Under the pieces are notes generated by a model, which was given only the letters and a program-made list of their open reading frames with translations, had not been told where the DNA came from and made no database searches. A program made the translations under genes and the position numbers. This document shows positions 55,718-63,402 of a stretch of 64,000 nucleotides of DNA, in pieces. Source of the stretch: Chryseobacterium binzhouense (GTDB taxonomy: Bacteria; Bacteroidota; Bacteroidia; Flavobacteriales; Weeksellaceae); the NCBI RefSeq assembly GCF_007474545.1, contig NZ_VKOG01000001.1:186001-250000 (forward strand), written 5' to 3'. How positions within the stretch are numbered: the stretch's first letter is position 1; every line of letters begins with the position of its first letter.

Positions 55718-56530
55718 TTATCTGTTATTGATCATATTTTGGAAATATAGGGCAAGACCCTGATCTGCGGGTGCATTAAGCTTTTTTTTGAGATTGTATT
55801 TTCTGTTATCTATCGTGCTGACAGATTTATGGGTAATTCTGGCTATGTCTTTTGAATTAAATCCTAAGTAAAGAAATGCACATAATGTAAGCTCGCTATT
55901 TCTAAGTCCTGATTCTTTAGAAAGAAGAGCGGCAATAAAATCCGGATAAATCTCTTTAAACCTTACAAGAAATTCGGGACTATTCTCATTGGCAAGCTGG
56001 ATAATCTCATGAAATGATTCATTTACTTTGATTTCCAACTCATTAATAACGTTTTCTTTTTTTGCAAGCTGTTCTTCTTTTTCAGAGATTATATCTCTTT
56101 TTATTTTTAATTTTTCTTTTGCATTTTTAATAATTTTTCTTCTAATCAAATAAACAGAAAATAGCAGAATGATAACAAACAATCCTGCCATTATATAAAT
56201 GTAAAATAAGTACTTTTTATTTTTTTCATACTCTTCTTTTTTTTGTTCATTAACAATTTCTGAAAAAATAGTTTCTGTAGTTTCAATATGGTTTTTATGA
56301 CCCTCTTTTGCTGTAGCCAAATATTTTTCTTCAAATTCTTTATATTTCGCTATATCTCCGATTTTTAAATATGATTCTGAGATTTTTTTATAAATATCTG
56401 CGTTATATTTCCCAGAACTTGTTTCTTCTAATACACTCAATGCTTTGTTATAATAATATAGTGCTGAGTCAACTCTATTTTCTTTAAAATAAAGTTTCAG
56501 TAAAAATACATCAAAGATTAATAACAGGCA
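55718..56530 (-). pseudogene. Truncated TPR-LuxR regulator
   Basis: A third regulator of the family, missing its N-terminal half. It keeps one or two TPR helices (YFKENRVDSALYYYNKA), a membrane helix (about 100-125), the coiled coil and the HTH (ELTLCAFLYLGFNSKDIARITHKSVSTIDNRKYNLKKKL). The frame continues upstream without ATG to about 56530 and soon ends at a TAA; a TTG at 56438-56440 is the only near-plausible start and would leave 240 residues. The break coincides with the left end of the mobile element, so it was probably cut by insertion. Confidence 0.75.
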
Positions 56531-56750
56531 AAACGGTTGTAAATAAAGGCTTTACAGCCGTTTTATAATTTTTTGGTGATGAGGTAATAAGCAGTAAAAA
56601 GCGAGGTTAGGCAAAAGTAAGGTTACTAAAACGTTACTTTCAAGCATTAGAAACAACCGTTTTAAAATGCTGTAATTCAGCTTTCTGCATAGTTTTTCAT
56701 ATTGTTCGGTAGCTCACATAGGTTTAATTTTATCATTAAGAATTGTGAGT
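56441..56750. other. Junction region between the chromosome and the mobile element
   Basis: It begins with sequence that still encodes the regulator (to about 56530), then a 14-bp imperfect palindrome (56530-56564), then AT-rich sequence with GCAAAAGTAA at 56611-56620. That is one base different from the reverse complement of the GTAnnTTTGC core I recall for CTnDOT-type att sites. The integrase start is at 56751. No gene is supported from 56531 to 56750. Confidence 0.5.
56530..56564. repeat. 14-bp imperfect inverted repeat near the element's left end
   Basis: AAAACGGTTGTAAA (56530-56543) is inverted at 56551-56564 (TTTACAGCCGTTTT) with one mismatch and a 7-base loop, then ATAATTTTTT on the plus strand. 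It could be a rightward terminator or part of the attachment region. Confidence 0.6.
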
Positions 56751-58001
56751 ATGGAAACGACAAAAAAATCAACGTTTAAGGTTCTTTTCTACCTTAAAAA
56801 GAATGCCCCGAAGAAGAACGGGAAAGTTACGGTTATGTGCAGAATTACCGTAAACGGTAATCAATCTGCATTTAGTGCCAAGTTGGATATTTCGGCAACA
56901 AATTGGGATTTGAAGTACGGCAGGGTTTTAGGTAAAAGCCGAGAAGCCCAAGAAACAAACAGCAAACTTGACAAAATCCGCTCAGGTATTGAGGAATGCT
57001 ATTCCAAAATCCTAAAGAATGAGGGGGCTGTAAACAGTACTAAACTTAAAAATGCCTTCCTTGGTATGGAAAGCGGAGAAATGACCTTTTTCAAGTTTTA
57101 TGAACAGTTCTTGTCCGACTATGAGAAAAAGGTCAATAGCGGACTTCGGGTAAATGGAACACGAAGTAAGTATAAAACATTATTAAGACATCTTCGCAAT
57201 TTTGCACTTACAAAATACGGTTACTCCGATGTGTCTTTTAACGACCTTACTCCTGATTTTATACAGGACTTTGATTACTACCTGCGTGACGACCAAAGTT
57301 TAACACACAACACCATTTGGCTGTATATGATTGGGTTTACTACACTTTGCCGATTGGCAATGAGCAGAAAGCATCTTGCTTTTAATCCGTTCAGCGAGTA
57401 CAAGAATACCAAAAAGGATAAAGACCGAGGTTATCTGTTGCGTAATGAATTGGAACAGCTCGTAACGTTCAACTGCGAGAAAAAGAAAGACGAATTAGTT
57501 AAAGACATGTTTGTTTTCAGTTGTTTTACGGGACTTTCCTATTCGGATATGAAAGGACTTAAAAACAGTAATATTCAGGATTTCTTTGATGGTAACCAGT
57601 GGATTATTGTACGCAGAAAGAAAACGGCTACATCGTCAAACGTGATGCTCTTGGATATTCCGAAAATGATTATTGAAAAATATGCAGGATTGTCAAAGAA
57701 CGGAAAGGTATTTCCTGTACCATCAAATACGGTTTGTAATGACAGCTTAAAGAGAATATCTAAACTGATTGACTGCCTTGTAGAAAAGAAAGTAACCTTT
57801 CATTTGGCACGTCATACGTTTGCCACTCTGTTTTTGAGCGAGGGCGTTCCGCTCGAAAGTTTGAGCAAGATGTTAGGACATAAAAACATTGCTACTACAC
57901 AGATTTACGCAAAAATTCTCAACGAGAAAGTTGGTAAGGATATGCAAAAGGTATCACATAAATTTAAGGAAATGGAGCAGTCTTTTGTGGCTCAATTATA
58001 A
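56751..58001 (+). CDS. Tyrosine recombinase/integrase (IntDOT-like)
   Basis: A 416-residue site-specific recombinase. The N-terminal arm-binding segment (about 10-100, FKVLFYLKKNAPKKNGKVTVMCRITVNG) and a core-binding SAM-like domain (about 115-215) precede the catalytic domain. HLARHTFATLFLSEG holds the His-x-x-Arg, LGHKNIATTQIYAKI holds the second His and the nucleophile Tyr. The first catalytic Arg is missing: the motif is SCFTGLSYSDMKGLK, as in IntDOT, where that Arg is also replaced. Start ATG 56751 chosen over GTG 56745. Faces into the element. Confidence 0.92.
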   Translation: METTKKSTFKVLFYLKKNAPKKNGKVTVMCRITVNGNQSAFSAKLDISATNWDLKYGRVLGKSREAQETNSKLDKIRSGIEECYSKILKNEGAVNSTKLKNAFLGMESGEMTFFKFYEQFLSDYEKKVNSGLRVNGTRSKYKTLLRHLRNFALTKYGYSDVSFNDLTPDFIQDFDYYLRDDQSLTHNTIWLYMIGFTTLCRLAMSRKHLAFNPFSEYKNTKKDKDRGYLLRNELEQLVTFNCEKKKDELVKDMFVFSCFTGLSYSDMKGLKNSNIQDFFDGNQWIIVRRKKTATSSNVMLLDIPKMIIEKYAGLSKNGKVFPVPSNTVCNDSLKRISKLIDCLVEKKVTFHLARHTFATLFLSEGVPLESLSKMLGHKNIATTQIYAKILNEKVGKDMQKVSHKFKEMEQSFVAQL

Positions 58002-58024
58002 ACCCCAGTAAAGCAATTTAAAAA

Positions 58025-58054
58025 AGTCAATGTTATCTACATTGGCTTTTTTTG
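58025..58054 (+). terminator. Rho-independent terminator of the integrase gene
   Basis: AGTCAATGT and ACATTGGCT form a 9-bp stem with one G-T pair, a 5-base loop and a run of seven T, 24 bases after the integrase stop. Confidence 0.75.
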
Positions 58055-58086
58055 TACTTTAGCTATTAGAAAAAATGCTTCAAATA

Positions 58087-58656
58087 ATGGCGGATATAAG
58101 ACAAAAATATATTTCACTAATTCAGAATAGAAGTGAAGAAAATAAAAAAGCATTGACACTTTTATTTTCACAAGGATTATTTGGCAACTGCGTTTCTATA
58201 TTAAGACAAGAGTTGGACTCTTTTATCAGAGTAATGTATTTAGGTAGAATATCCGATTTCGATGAACGAGAAAGAATGATGAACCAGACTTTGTCAGGAG
58301 AGAAATGGACAGTTTTAACGTCAAATAACAAATGGAAACAAATCACAGATAAAGATATGGTTGAGAAGGCAAATGAATTTTATGGGTATATTCAATATGT
58401 ATATAAATTTGGTTGTGCTTCCATTCATTTGTCAGATTTACACAACTACACAGCTCAAAATCCCTTTGAAAAACTCAATGATACGGAGAAATATGATATA
58501 AAAAACTACCTTAATACATATCATAATTATCCTATTGAAAAGGAATTGACTGTTGAAAATATATCAGACTATATTCCTAATGTCTTTGAAAAAATTTCAT
58601 CAAATTTGACTTGCTATTTTAGTAGTATATTAAATAATGGAATGATAGAAATGTAA
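58087..58656 (+). CDS. Unrecognised protein next to the integrase
   Basis: A 189-residue soluble protein, mostly helical, not recognised. Charged helices (ADIRQKYISLIQNRSEENKK) are followed by LRQELDSFIRVMYLGRI and YGYIQYVYKFGCASIHLSD; the latter loosely resembles all-helical HEPN or DUF5677-like proteins (a conserved Ile-His after Ser), but the HEPN R-x4-6-H motif is not clear. Base composition is AT-rich. It has its own strong terminator and sits between the integrase and the excisionase genes, so it may be cargo such as a defence or regulatory protein. ATG at 58087 or 58075. Confidence 0.6.
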   Translation: MADIRQKYISLIQNRSEENKKALTLLFSQGLFGNCVSILRQELDSFIRVMYLGRISDFDERERMMNQTLSGEKWTVLTSNNKWKQITDKDMVEKANEFYGYIQYVYKFGCASIHLSDLHNYTAQNPFEKLNDTEKYDIKNYLNTYHNYPIEKELTVENISDYIPNVFEKISSNLTCYFSSILNNGMIEM

Positions 58657-58663
58657 TAATACC

Positions 58664-58699
58664 ACAGCCCACTGCCTAAAGCAGTGGGCTGTTTCTTTA
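58664..58699 (+). terminator. Strong terminator after the unknown protein gene
   Basis: ACAGCCCACTGC is perfectly inverted (GCAGTGGGCTGT) around a 5-base loop and followed by TTCTTTAATT; a 12-bp GC-rich stem, 7 bases after the stop. Confidence 0.85.
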
Positions 58700-58733
58700 A
58701 TTGACCGATACGCTTACAGTTTCACACAATCAG

Positions 58734-59015
58734 CTAACGCTGATAGTTATCTTCCAATACTTTTACAATATCACTTTCACGAAACAAGATTTTCCGTTCG
58801 AGCTTGATAAAAGGTATCAGTCCGTCATCTCTGTATTGTTGCAACGTCCGCTTGCTGATATGTAGCATCTCACAAACCTGTTCGCCTGACAGGTATATTT
58901 CCCCTTTTAACAATGGGTGGAAATATTCCCTGATATACAGCAGTTCGTTTTTGATGCCTACCACAGCTTCGAGCAAGGCAAGCATATCTTCGTTTGAATT
59001 TCCAATCTGTTTCAT
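58734..59015 (-). CDS. Excisionase-type HTH protein
   Basis: A 93-residue MerR/excisionase-like HTH protein. After an N-terminal helix (EDMLALLEAVVGIKNELLYIREYF), GEIYLSGEQVCEMLHISKRTLQQYRDDGLIPFIKLERKILFRESDIVKVLE is the winged HTH. Such pairs in Bacteroidetes elements are recombination directionality factors or regulators of excision and transfer. It overlaps the upstream HTH gene by 4 bases (59012-59015), so the two are translated together. Confidence 0.85.
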   Translation of the reverse strand: MKQIGNSNEDMLALLEAVVGIKNELLYIREYFHPLLKGEIYLSGEQVCEMLHISKRTLQQYRDDGLIPFIKLERKILFRESDIVKVLEDNYQR

Positions 59016-59308
59016 TTCTTTTGCTTTTTTAATGGTCGCTCTCCCTGCATAAGTAACTCCACTTCGGATAATCTGAAATACGTTTTCCGATTAATTTGCG
59101 TTGCTCCAAGAATGCCTTTTGCCCTATATGTCTGCAACGTTCTTTTGCTGATGTTGAGCAATTGGCAGGCTTCCTGTTGGTCGAGCCATTTAGTTGCCTG
59201 TTGCAGTGCTTTGTAGGGTGTAGTCATTTCCGCTATCAAATTGGAAACTTCCTTAACTTCCCTATGCAATGCTTTCAAAATCTGAATGTCTAAAACTGTT
59301 ATTTCCAT
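59012..59308 (-). CDS. Excisionase-type HTH protein
   Basis: A protein of 98 residues (114 if it starts at 59356) related to the next gene. DQQEACQLLNISKRTLQTYRAKGILGATQINRKTYFRLSEVELLMQ is the winged HTH; EVKEVSNLIAEMTTPYKAL is a preceding helix. ATG at 59308 (MEITVLDIQIL) and ATG at 59356 are both plausible; I prefer 59308 because the longer form adds a non-conserved stretch. A repeated GGCnnnATTTGGC motif and a 9-bp palindrome lie directly upstream. Confidence 0.8.
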   Translation of the reverse strand: MEITVLDIQILKALHREVKEVSNLIAEMTTPYKALQQATKWLDQQEACQLLNISKRTLQTYRAKGILGATQINRKTYFRLSEVELLMQGERPLKKQKK

Positions 59309-59374
59309 ATCTGCATCATTTAAACCTCTAAAATAAAAGCTATTCACATAGGTCATTTTAATGTTGCATCCGAT

Positions 59375-59389
59375 GGCGGTATTTGGCGT
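59375..59389. repeat. GGCnnnATTTGGC motif, copy 1
   Basis: GGCGGTATTTGGCGT lies 20-70 bases upstream of the HTH gene. Copies 2 and 3 are at 59857 and 61083. The three share GGC, 3 bases, ATTTGGC, then a T/A-rich flank and TTG-like end, spaced alike. A binding site for an element-encoded regulator is inferred. Confidence 0.55.
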
Positions 59390-59404
59390 ACAGTTGCCAA
59401 ATAC
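59379..59404. repeat. 9-bp perfect inverted repeat upstream of the HTH genes
   Basis: GTATTTGGC and GCCAAATAC enclose 8 bases. The left arm is part of motif copy 1. A dimeric operator for the HTH operon is a possible reading. Confidence 0.6.
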
Positions 59405-59408
59405 TAGG

Positions 59409-59792
59409 CTATAATCCTAACTTTGGTTTCTTACTTTTAGGACGAGACTGTTGCGTTATGATTGTATTGTCCATTTTTAAAGCAGGCTTTTTATTGGTCT
59501 GTATAGCCTGATTTTTTTCTTCATTTTTGAAGTCTGAACGGATAAGCGTTTTTGTCGCACCTATTATGCTTTCAGGTTCGGAAGTCTGCTTTTGTTGTTC
59601 AGTACGTTTTCCCCCGAATAGCCTGTTCCAATCTATTAAGCCTTTTGCTTCTCTGAACTGACGTTTTAAATTAGCGATGAAATTGGAAATCGGGTCGCTC
59701 TGCTTATCAACCTGTATCAAAGGACTATGTTCTTTTTTTCTGATTTGTTCTTTCTCTTTCTGCTCTTTGTCAGGTATTACTTTTTGTGCCAT
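59409..59792 (-). CDS. Low-complexity charged accessory protein
   Basis: A 127-residue protein, rich in Lys, Glu and Gln and probably mostly disordered, with a short helix in ISNFIANLKRQFREAKGLIDWNRLFGG. The rest (KQKQTSEPESIIG, KKPALKMDN, RPKSKKPKLGL) has no recognisable domain. Its position between two HTH genes and the DUF3408 gene, and the matching upstream motif, suggest a transfer or regulation accessory. The ATG at 59792 (MAQKVIPDKEQ) is preferred to 59825. Confidence 0.55.
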   Translation of the reverse strand: MAQKVIPDKEQKEKEQIRKKEHSPLIQVDKQSDPISNFIANLKRQFREAKGLIDWNRLFGGKRTEQQKQTSEPESIIGATKTLIRSDFKNEEKNQAIQTNKKPALKMDNTIITQQSRPKSKKPKLGL

Positions 59793-60300
59793 AGGTTCAA
59801 AATTTGCACCCAATATAGAACACAAGGGAATGTATTGTTTTCATTTGGCATTATGTGGCAGTATTTGGCTTATGTTGGCACAACATGAATAGAAAGTAAT
59901 CCTCAAAACACTTTAAATTTTCCTCGCAAAGCCCTCACACATTTAAAGAGTTTTGTAAGGATAAAGGAAAGCATACAAAAAACACCCTATCCTTAGCCCT
60001 TACGTGTTTTTTGTACCCTTTCTTTGATTGGAATTGATTAAAAAAAGAATAAAAAAGGGAGCAAAGATAAGGTGGACAGCCACCGCACCACCCAACCAAA
60101 AGACTACGGCATAATGGCAGGGCAAATATGGTGGCTTCGCCGAGTTTGTTGTGTGCCCTGCCACCCTTCGGGGCTTATTCCGTTTCCTTTTGGTTTTTCC
60201 GCCTGTCCCCCTTGTTAAAATGGCTTTCTTTTTTTTCTGTTTTTTTCTTTTGGAAAATAATTTTAAGAGGTAGAAACGTACCACCCACCACGTATAGTTA
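59793..60300. other. Non-coding stretch of the element
   Basis: About 508 bases without a supported gene. It has the motif copy 2 (59857), a tract of A/T-rich sequence and a GC-richer block (60075-60175) with a G/C-rich palindrome-like pattern. A 94-codon open frame on the minus strand (60000-60284) is basic and repetitive and I do not support it. Confidence 0.6.
59857..59871. repeat. GGCnnnATTTGGC motif, copy 2
   Basis: GGCAGTATTTGGCTT, within a run of related TTTGGCA/TGTGGCA units (59844-59881), lies upstream of the charged accessory gene. Confidence 0.5.
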
Positions 60301-60804
60301 TCAAAACAACGGTTTGTGTTTCTCGTTATAGATTTCCCTAATCAATTCCCCGAACTCCTGAAAGTGGTATTCGATAATGTTGTCCAGATACGCATAAATC
60401 GTCAGTTTGTCGATGCCCATAATATTTGTAAGCCTGTTAAATGTTTCGTGGTGTTCCTGCCGTACATACACTGATTTCCCCCTGCTTGCCGTTGTCGTGG
60501 GAATTTTGAAGAACCGTCCGCAGTAGTCCTCTTTGGTCAGCTTCTTTGGCTTGTAAATCATCCTTCTTGTATTACTCGCAGGTGTTTTTGTGTTTTCCGT
60601 TTCAGTTTCCGAAGGTTCTTCGCCTGCCATTACACGCATAATAGCTTCCTCATCTACTTTGGGTTTGACAAAATCTTCCCGATGTGTTACTACCTGTTGT
60701 TCCGTGAAAGATTGTTTATTTTCATCAGTTATGAAATTTTCAATAGAGAAATCCTCTTTTTCGGGTTGCTGATTTTTGTTTTCTTCGTGTATCATATCTA
60801 TCAT
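60301..60804 (-). CDS. DUF3408 domain-containing mobile-element protein
   Basis: A 167-residue protein with a disordered N-terminal half and a C-terminal DUF3408 domain (about 100-165): VYVRQEHHETFNRLTNIMGIDKLTIYAYLDNIIEYHFQEF. The domain has a ribbon-helix-helix-like look and is almost limited to Bacteroidetes integrative and plasmid elements, usually near mob/tra genes. A DNA-binding or partition-like role is inferred. The frame is open to a TTG at 60822; ATG 60804 is chosen, with 60795 also possible. Confidence 0.85.
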   Translation of the reverse strand: MIDMIHEENKNQQPEKEDFSIENFITDENKQSFTEQQVVTHREDFVKPKVDEEAIMRVMAGEEPSETETENTKTPASNTRRMIYKPKKLTKEDYCGRFFKIPTTTASRGKSVYVRQEHHETFNRLTNIMGIDKLTIYAYLDNIIEYHFQEFGELIREIYNEKHKPLF

Positions 60805-61082
60805 TTTTAATATTATATCCAATTAGCTGTTTGGTTAACTAAGCAATCAGCTGTATATACTGTTGTATCTATGTAACTACCTATCTACCAAAGCACCTGC
60901 AGACCCTTAATTGGTTAGTTCATTAACTCAAAAATCTGCAATTCGTCTGCATTCAATCACGCAGATTTGCTGTCGGGATTTATGCTGTTTAGTTACTTCA
61001 TTAAGGATATAACCAATCAGCTAGCTAGCCATATACAAAGGAAATAAAAGCAGTCCCAATCTGCTTTAAGGTGGTATTCAGT

Positions 61083-61097
61083 GGCATCATTTGGCGT
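61083..61097. repeat. GGCnnnATTTGGC motif, copy 3
   Basis: GGCATCATTTGGCGT, 245 bases upstream of the MobA-like gene, matches copies 1 and 2 in spacing and flanks. Confidence 0.5.
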
Positions 61098-61223
61098 TCA
61101 TTGTCATTGTTGTAAATAGCTGTTATTCAAATAGTCTTACCGAAATTTGTAATGGAAGCTATGGGTTTTCCCTGCTAACTACAATCCGTTTGCAAAACGG
61201 ATTTTTCTGAACCCTTGTTCAGA

Positions 61224-61278
61224 GCAAGTTATCTTTTGAGGTACTCGAAATGAATTTCGGCACCTCAAAAGCACTTGC
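61224..61278. other. Candidate origin of transfer (compound stem-loop)
   Basis: Three nested inverted repeats: GCAAGT/ACTTGC, CTTTTGAGGT/ACCTCAAAAG (perfect 10 bp) and CGAAAT/ATTTCG. The structure is 65 bases upstream of the relaxosome genes and is preceded by a separate palindrome. No direct evidence of the nick site. Confidence 0.5.
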
Positions 61279-61342
61279 CCTTGCAGGGGGCTGGAAACGG
61301 CTCCGAAGTCGCCCGTTTGTTTAAAAATTAAAATGGATTATT

Positions 61343-61777
61343 ATGGAAGAGAAAAACAGAAAACAGATTAAGAAATCAGGAAGAAAGCCAAAGATTGACC
61401 CTGCGGTTCATCGGTATTCTATCAACCTGAATGCGGAGGATAATGCTAAATTTCTTGCTCTCTTTGACCAGTCAGAAATGAAAGTCATTGCTCATTTTAT
61501 TACCGCTTGCATCTTTCAGAAGACGGTAAAGACCGTAAAAATTGATATGGATGTAATAGATTATCACGAAAAATTGACCCGATTTTTTAGTCAGTTCCGA
61601 GCAATCGGAACAAATTATAATCAGGTTGTGAAGATATTGTACCGCAATTTTTCAGAGAAAAAAGCAGGAACATACCTTTTTAAATTGGAAAAAGAAACCA
61701 TCGAATTGGTAAATGTCACGAAAGAAGTCATCCGTTTGACACAGGAATTTGAAAAGAAATACCTGAATAAAGAGTAA
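61343..61777 (+). CDS. Relaxosome accessory protein (MobA/MobC-like)
   Basis: A 144-residue basic protein with a ribbon-helix-helix-like N-terminus (KIDPAVHRYSINLNAEDNAKFLALFDQSEMK) and a helical C-terminus with LTRFFSQFRAIGTNYNQVVKILYRN, a pattern shared by MobC-type plasmid mobilization proteins. Such proteins bind oriT and help the relaxase nick DNA. It is directly upstream of the relaxase gene by 4 bases and downstream of the candidate oriT. Naming of the Bacteroidetes homologues varies between MobA and MobC. Confidence 0.85.
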   Translation: MEEKNRKQIKKSGRKPKIDPAVHRYSINLNAEDNAKFLALFDQSEMKVIAHFITACIFQKTVKTVKIDMDVIDYHEKLTRFFSQFRAIGTNYNQVVKILYRNFSEKKAGTYLFKLEKETIELVNVTKEVIRLTQEFEKKYLNKE

Positions 61778-61781
61778 AAAT

Positions 61782-63047
61782 ATGATTGCAAAAATCGGAA
61801 AGAGAAGCAATATGTACGGAGCTATTTTGTACAATCAGCAGAAAGTAGAAAAAGAAAACGGAGCTGTTTTGTTACTGAACAAAGTGCCCGATACTATAGA
61901 CGGCAGATATTCCACCCAGTATTTCAATAAATGTTTTGAACCTTATCTGTCTGCCAATATAAAAACAGAAAAGACCGTTAGGCATATATCGCTGAACCCT
62001 GATCCTGCGGATAAGGTAAGCGATGAGCAGTTTACGGATATGGCTCAGGAGTATATGGAACGTATGGGGTACGGCAATCAGCCCTATATTGTTTTCAAAC
62101 ATACCGATATAGACCGCACGCATATCCACATCATTTCGACCTGCGTGGGAATTGACGGCAAGAAAATCCCCGATGATTACGACCACCCGCGCTCAATGGC
62201 TATCTGTAGGGATTTGGAAACTAAATATAACCTGAACAAAGCCGTCGAGCAGGAGCAGAAAAAAGTCAACAAAGTTTTTAAGCCTGTAAATCATAAAAAC
62301 GGAGACATCAAAAGTCAGATTGCTTCCGTAGTAAGGCATCTACCCAAGTATTATAGCTATTCTACTATGGGTAGTTACAATGCGTTACTTTCCCTTTTCA
62401 ATATCACAGCGGAAGAAGTCAAAGGCGAGCGAAACGGTCAAACTGTAAACGGATTGGTTTATATGGCATTAGATGAGAACGGATACAAGGTAAGTAATCC
62501 GTTCAAAGCATCACTTTTCGGAAAAGATGCAGGAGTAACACAGCTTCAAAAACATTTTGAACAGTCCAAAGAAAAAATGAAAACTAATCCTGCTAGCTCT
62601 GTCCTAAAGAATACCATTGAATTGGCTATACATACTACAAACAGCGAAACGGATTTTAAAAAGCAACTTGTAGAGCAGGGTATTAATACCGTTGTCCGCA
62701 GGAACGAAAGCGGACGGATTTATGGTATCACGTTCATCGACCACGAAAGCCGAAGTGTTTGGAACGGTTCAACTTTAGATAGAAACCTATCAGCAAATAT
62801 GTTTAACGATTGTTGGAACAACGGAAACAAAACCGAACTAAAAATACAGGACAGCCCTGTTTCCAATACAAACACATTAGACAGCCAACCGACCAAAGAC
62901 CTTTTCGAGTTCATTACACAGGAACATTCGCAGAGTTCTGATTTGGGATTATTTAATCTCTTACCCGATACACAAGGCGAGGATTACGAAGAAGAGCAGT
63001 TTGCCAACCGTATGAAGATGAAAAGGAAGAAAGGGAGAAAGATGTAA
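61782..63047 (+). CDS. Relaxase/mobilization nuclease (MOBP-type)
   Basis: A 421-residue relaxase that nicks oriT and stays bound to the 5' end during transfer. The three-His metal site is in FKHTDIDRTHIHIISTCV, H-x-D-x5-H-x-H, near residues 107-117. A catalytic Tyr is expected in the N-terminal YNQQKVEKENG. Tail is Lys-rich. The relaxase and the accessory gene form a mob operon of the Bacteroidetes mobilizable-element type. Confidence 0.9.
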   Translation: MIAKIGKRSNMYGAILYNQQKVEKENGAVLLLNKVPDTIDGRYSTQYFNKCFEPYLSANIKTEKTVRHISLNPDPADKVSDEQFTDMAQEYMERMGYGNQPYIVFKHTDIDRTHIHIISTCVGIDGKKIPDDYDHPRSMAICRDLETKYNLNKAVEQEQKKVNKVFKPVNHKNGDIKSQIASVVRHLPKYYSYSTMGSYNALLSLFNITAEEVKGERNGQTVNGLVYMALDENGYKVSNPFKASLFGKDAGVTQLQKHFEQSKEKMKTNPASSVLKNTIELAIHTTNSETDFKKQLVEQGINTVVRRNESGRIYGITFIDHESRSVWNGSTLDRNLSANMFNDCWNNGNKTELKIQDSPVSNTNTLDSQPTKDLFEFITQEHSQSSDLGLFNLLPDTQGEDYEEEQFANRMKMKRKKGRKM

Positions 63048-63173
63048 CATACTTCTCTATTTTCGTGTTTCAAAATATCTTAAACACTATCAGCTTATTA
63101 TATTTTTTTATCTCGAAAAATGAGATATTAATGATATAAAGACTAAATTAGCCAACTGGAACTATTTAGAGTT

Positions 63174-63392
63174 ATGAATAGAATTAAAGAAGTTTTGGAA
63201 GAAAAAGGTATCAAACAAAAATGGCTTGCCGAGCAACTTGGTAAGAGTTATAATATGGTAAATTCCTATACTCAAAATAGACAACAACCCAGATTGGAAA
63301 TTCTATTTGAAATAGCAAAAATATTGGATGTTGAGCCTAAAGAATTATTGACAGAAATAAAAGTAAGTAAAACTCCTGCAAAACTTTCATAG
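63174..63392 (+). CDS. XRE-type small regulator, possible controller protein
   Basis: A 72-residue single-domain XRE protein: MNRIKEVLEEKGIKQKWLAEQLGKSYNMVNSYTQNRQQPRLEILFEIAKIL, with a short acidic end. The 10-base gap to the methyltransferase gene and its small size suggest a C (controller) protein that times expression of a restriction-modification system. It could also be an element repressor. Confidence 0.85.
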   Translation: MNRIKEVLEEKGIKQKWLAEQLGKSYNMVNSYTQNRQQPRLEILFEIAKILDVEPKELLTEIKVSKTPAKLS

Positions 63393-63402
63393 ATAGTAGA
63401 AA

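Larger units (their letters stand above)
60805..61342. other. Non-coding stretch upstream of the mobilization genes
   Basis: About 538 bases with no gene. It contains the third GGCnnnATTTGGC motif (61083), a 19-bp palindrome (ATCCGTTT/GCA/AAACGGAT, 61186-61204) and a large compound stem-loop (61224-61278). It is followed by GCAGGGGGCTGGAAACGG-like sequence before the mob genes. This is where an origin of transfer would be expected. Confidence 0.6.

Noticed and set aside
60000-60284. 94-codon open frame on the minus strand of the element spacer
   Set aside because: Very basic, repetitive translation (KKRKKQKKKK-like) from an A/T and C-rich stretch, no start or family support, and no conserved features.
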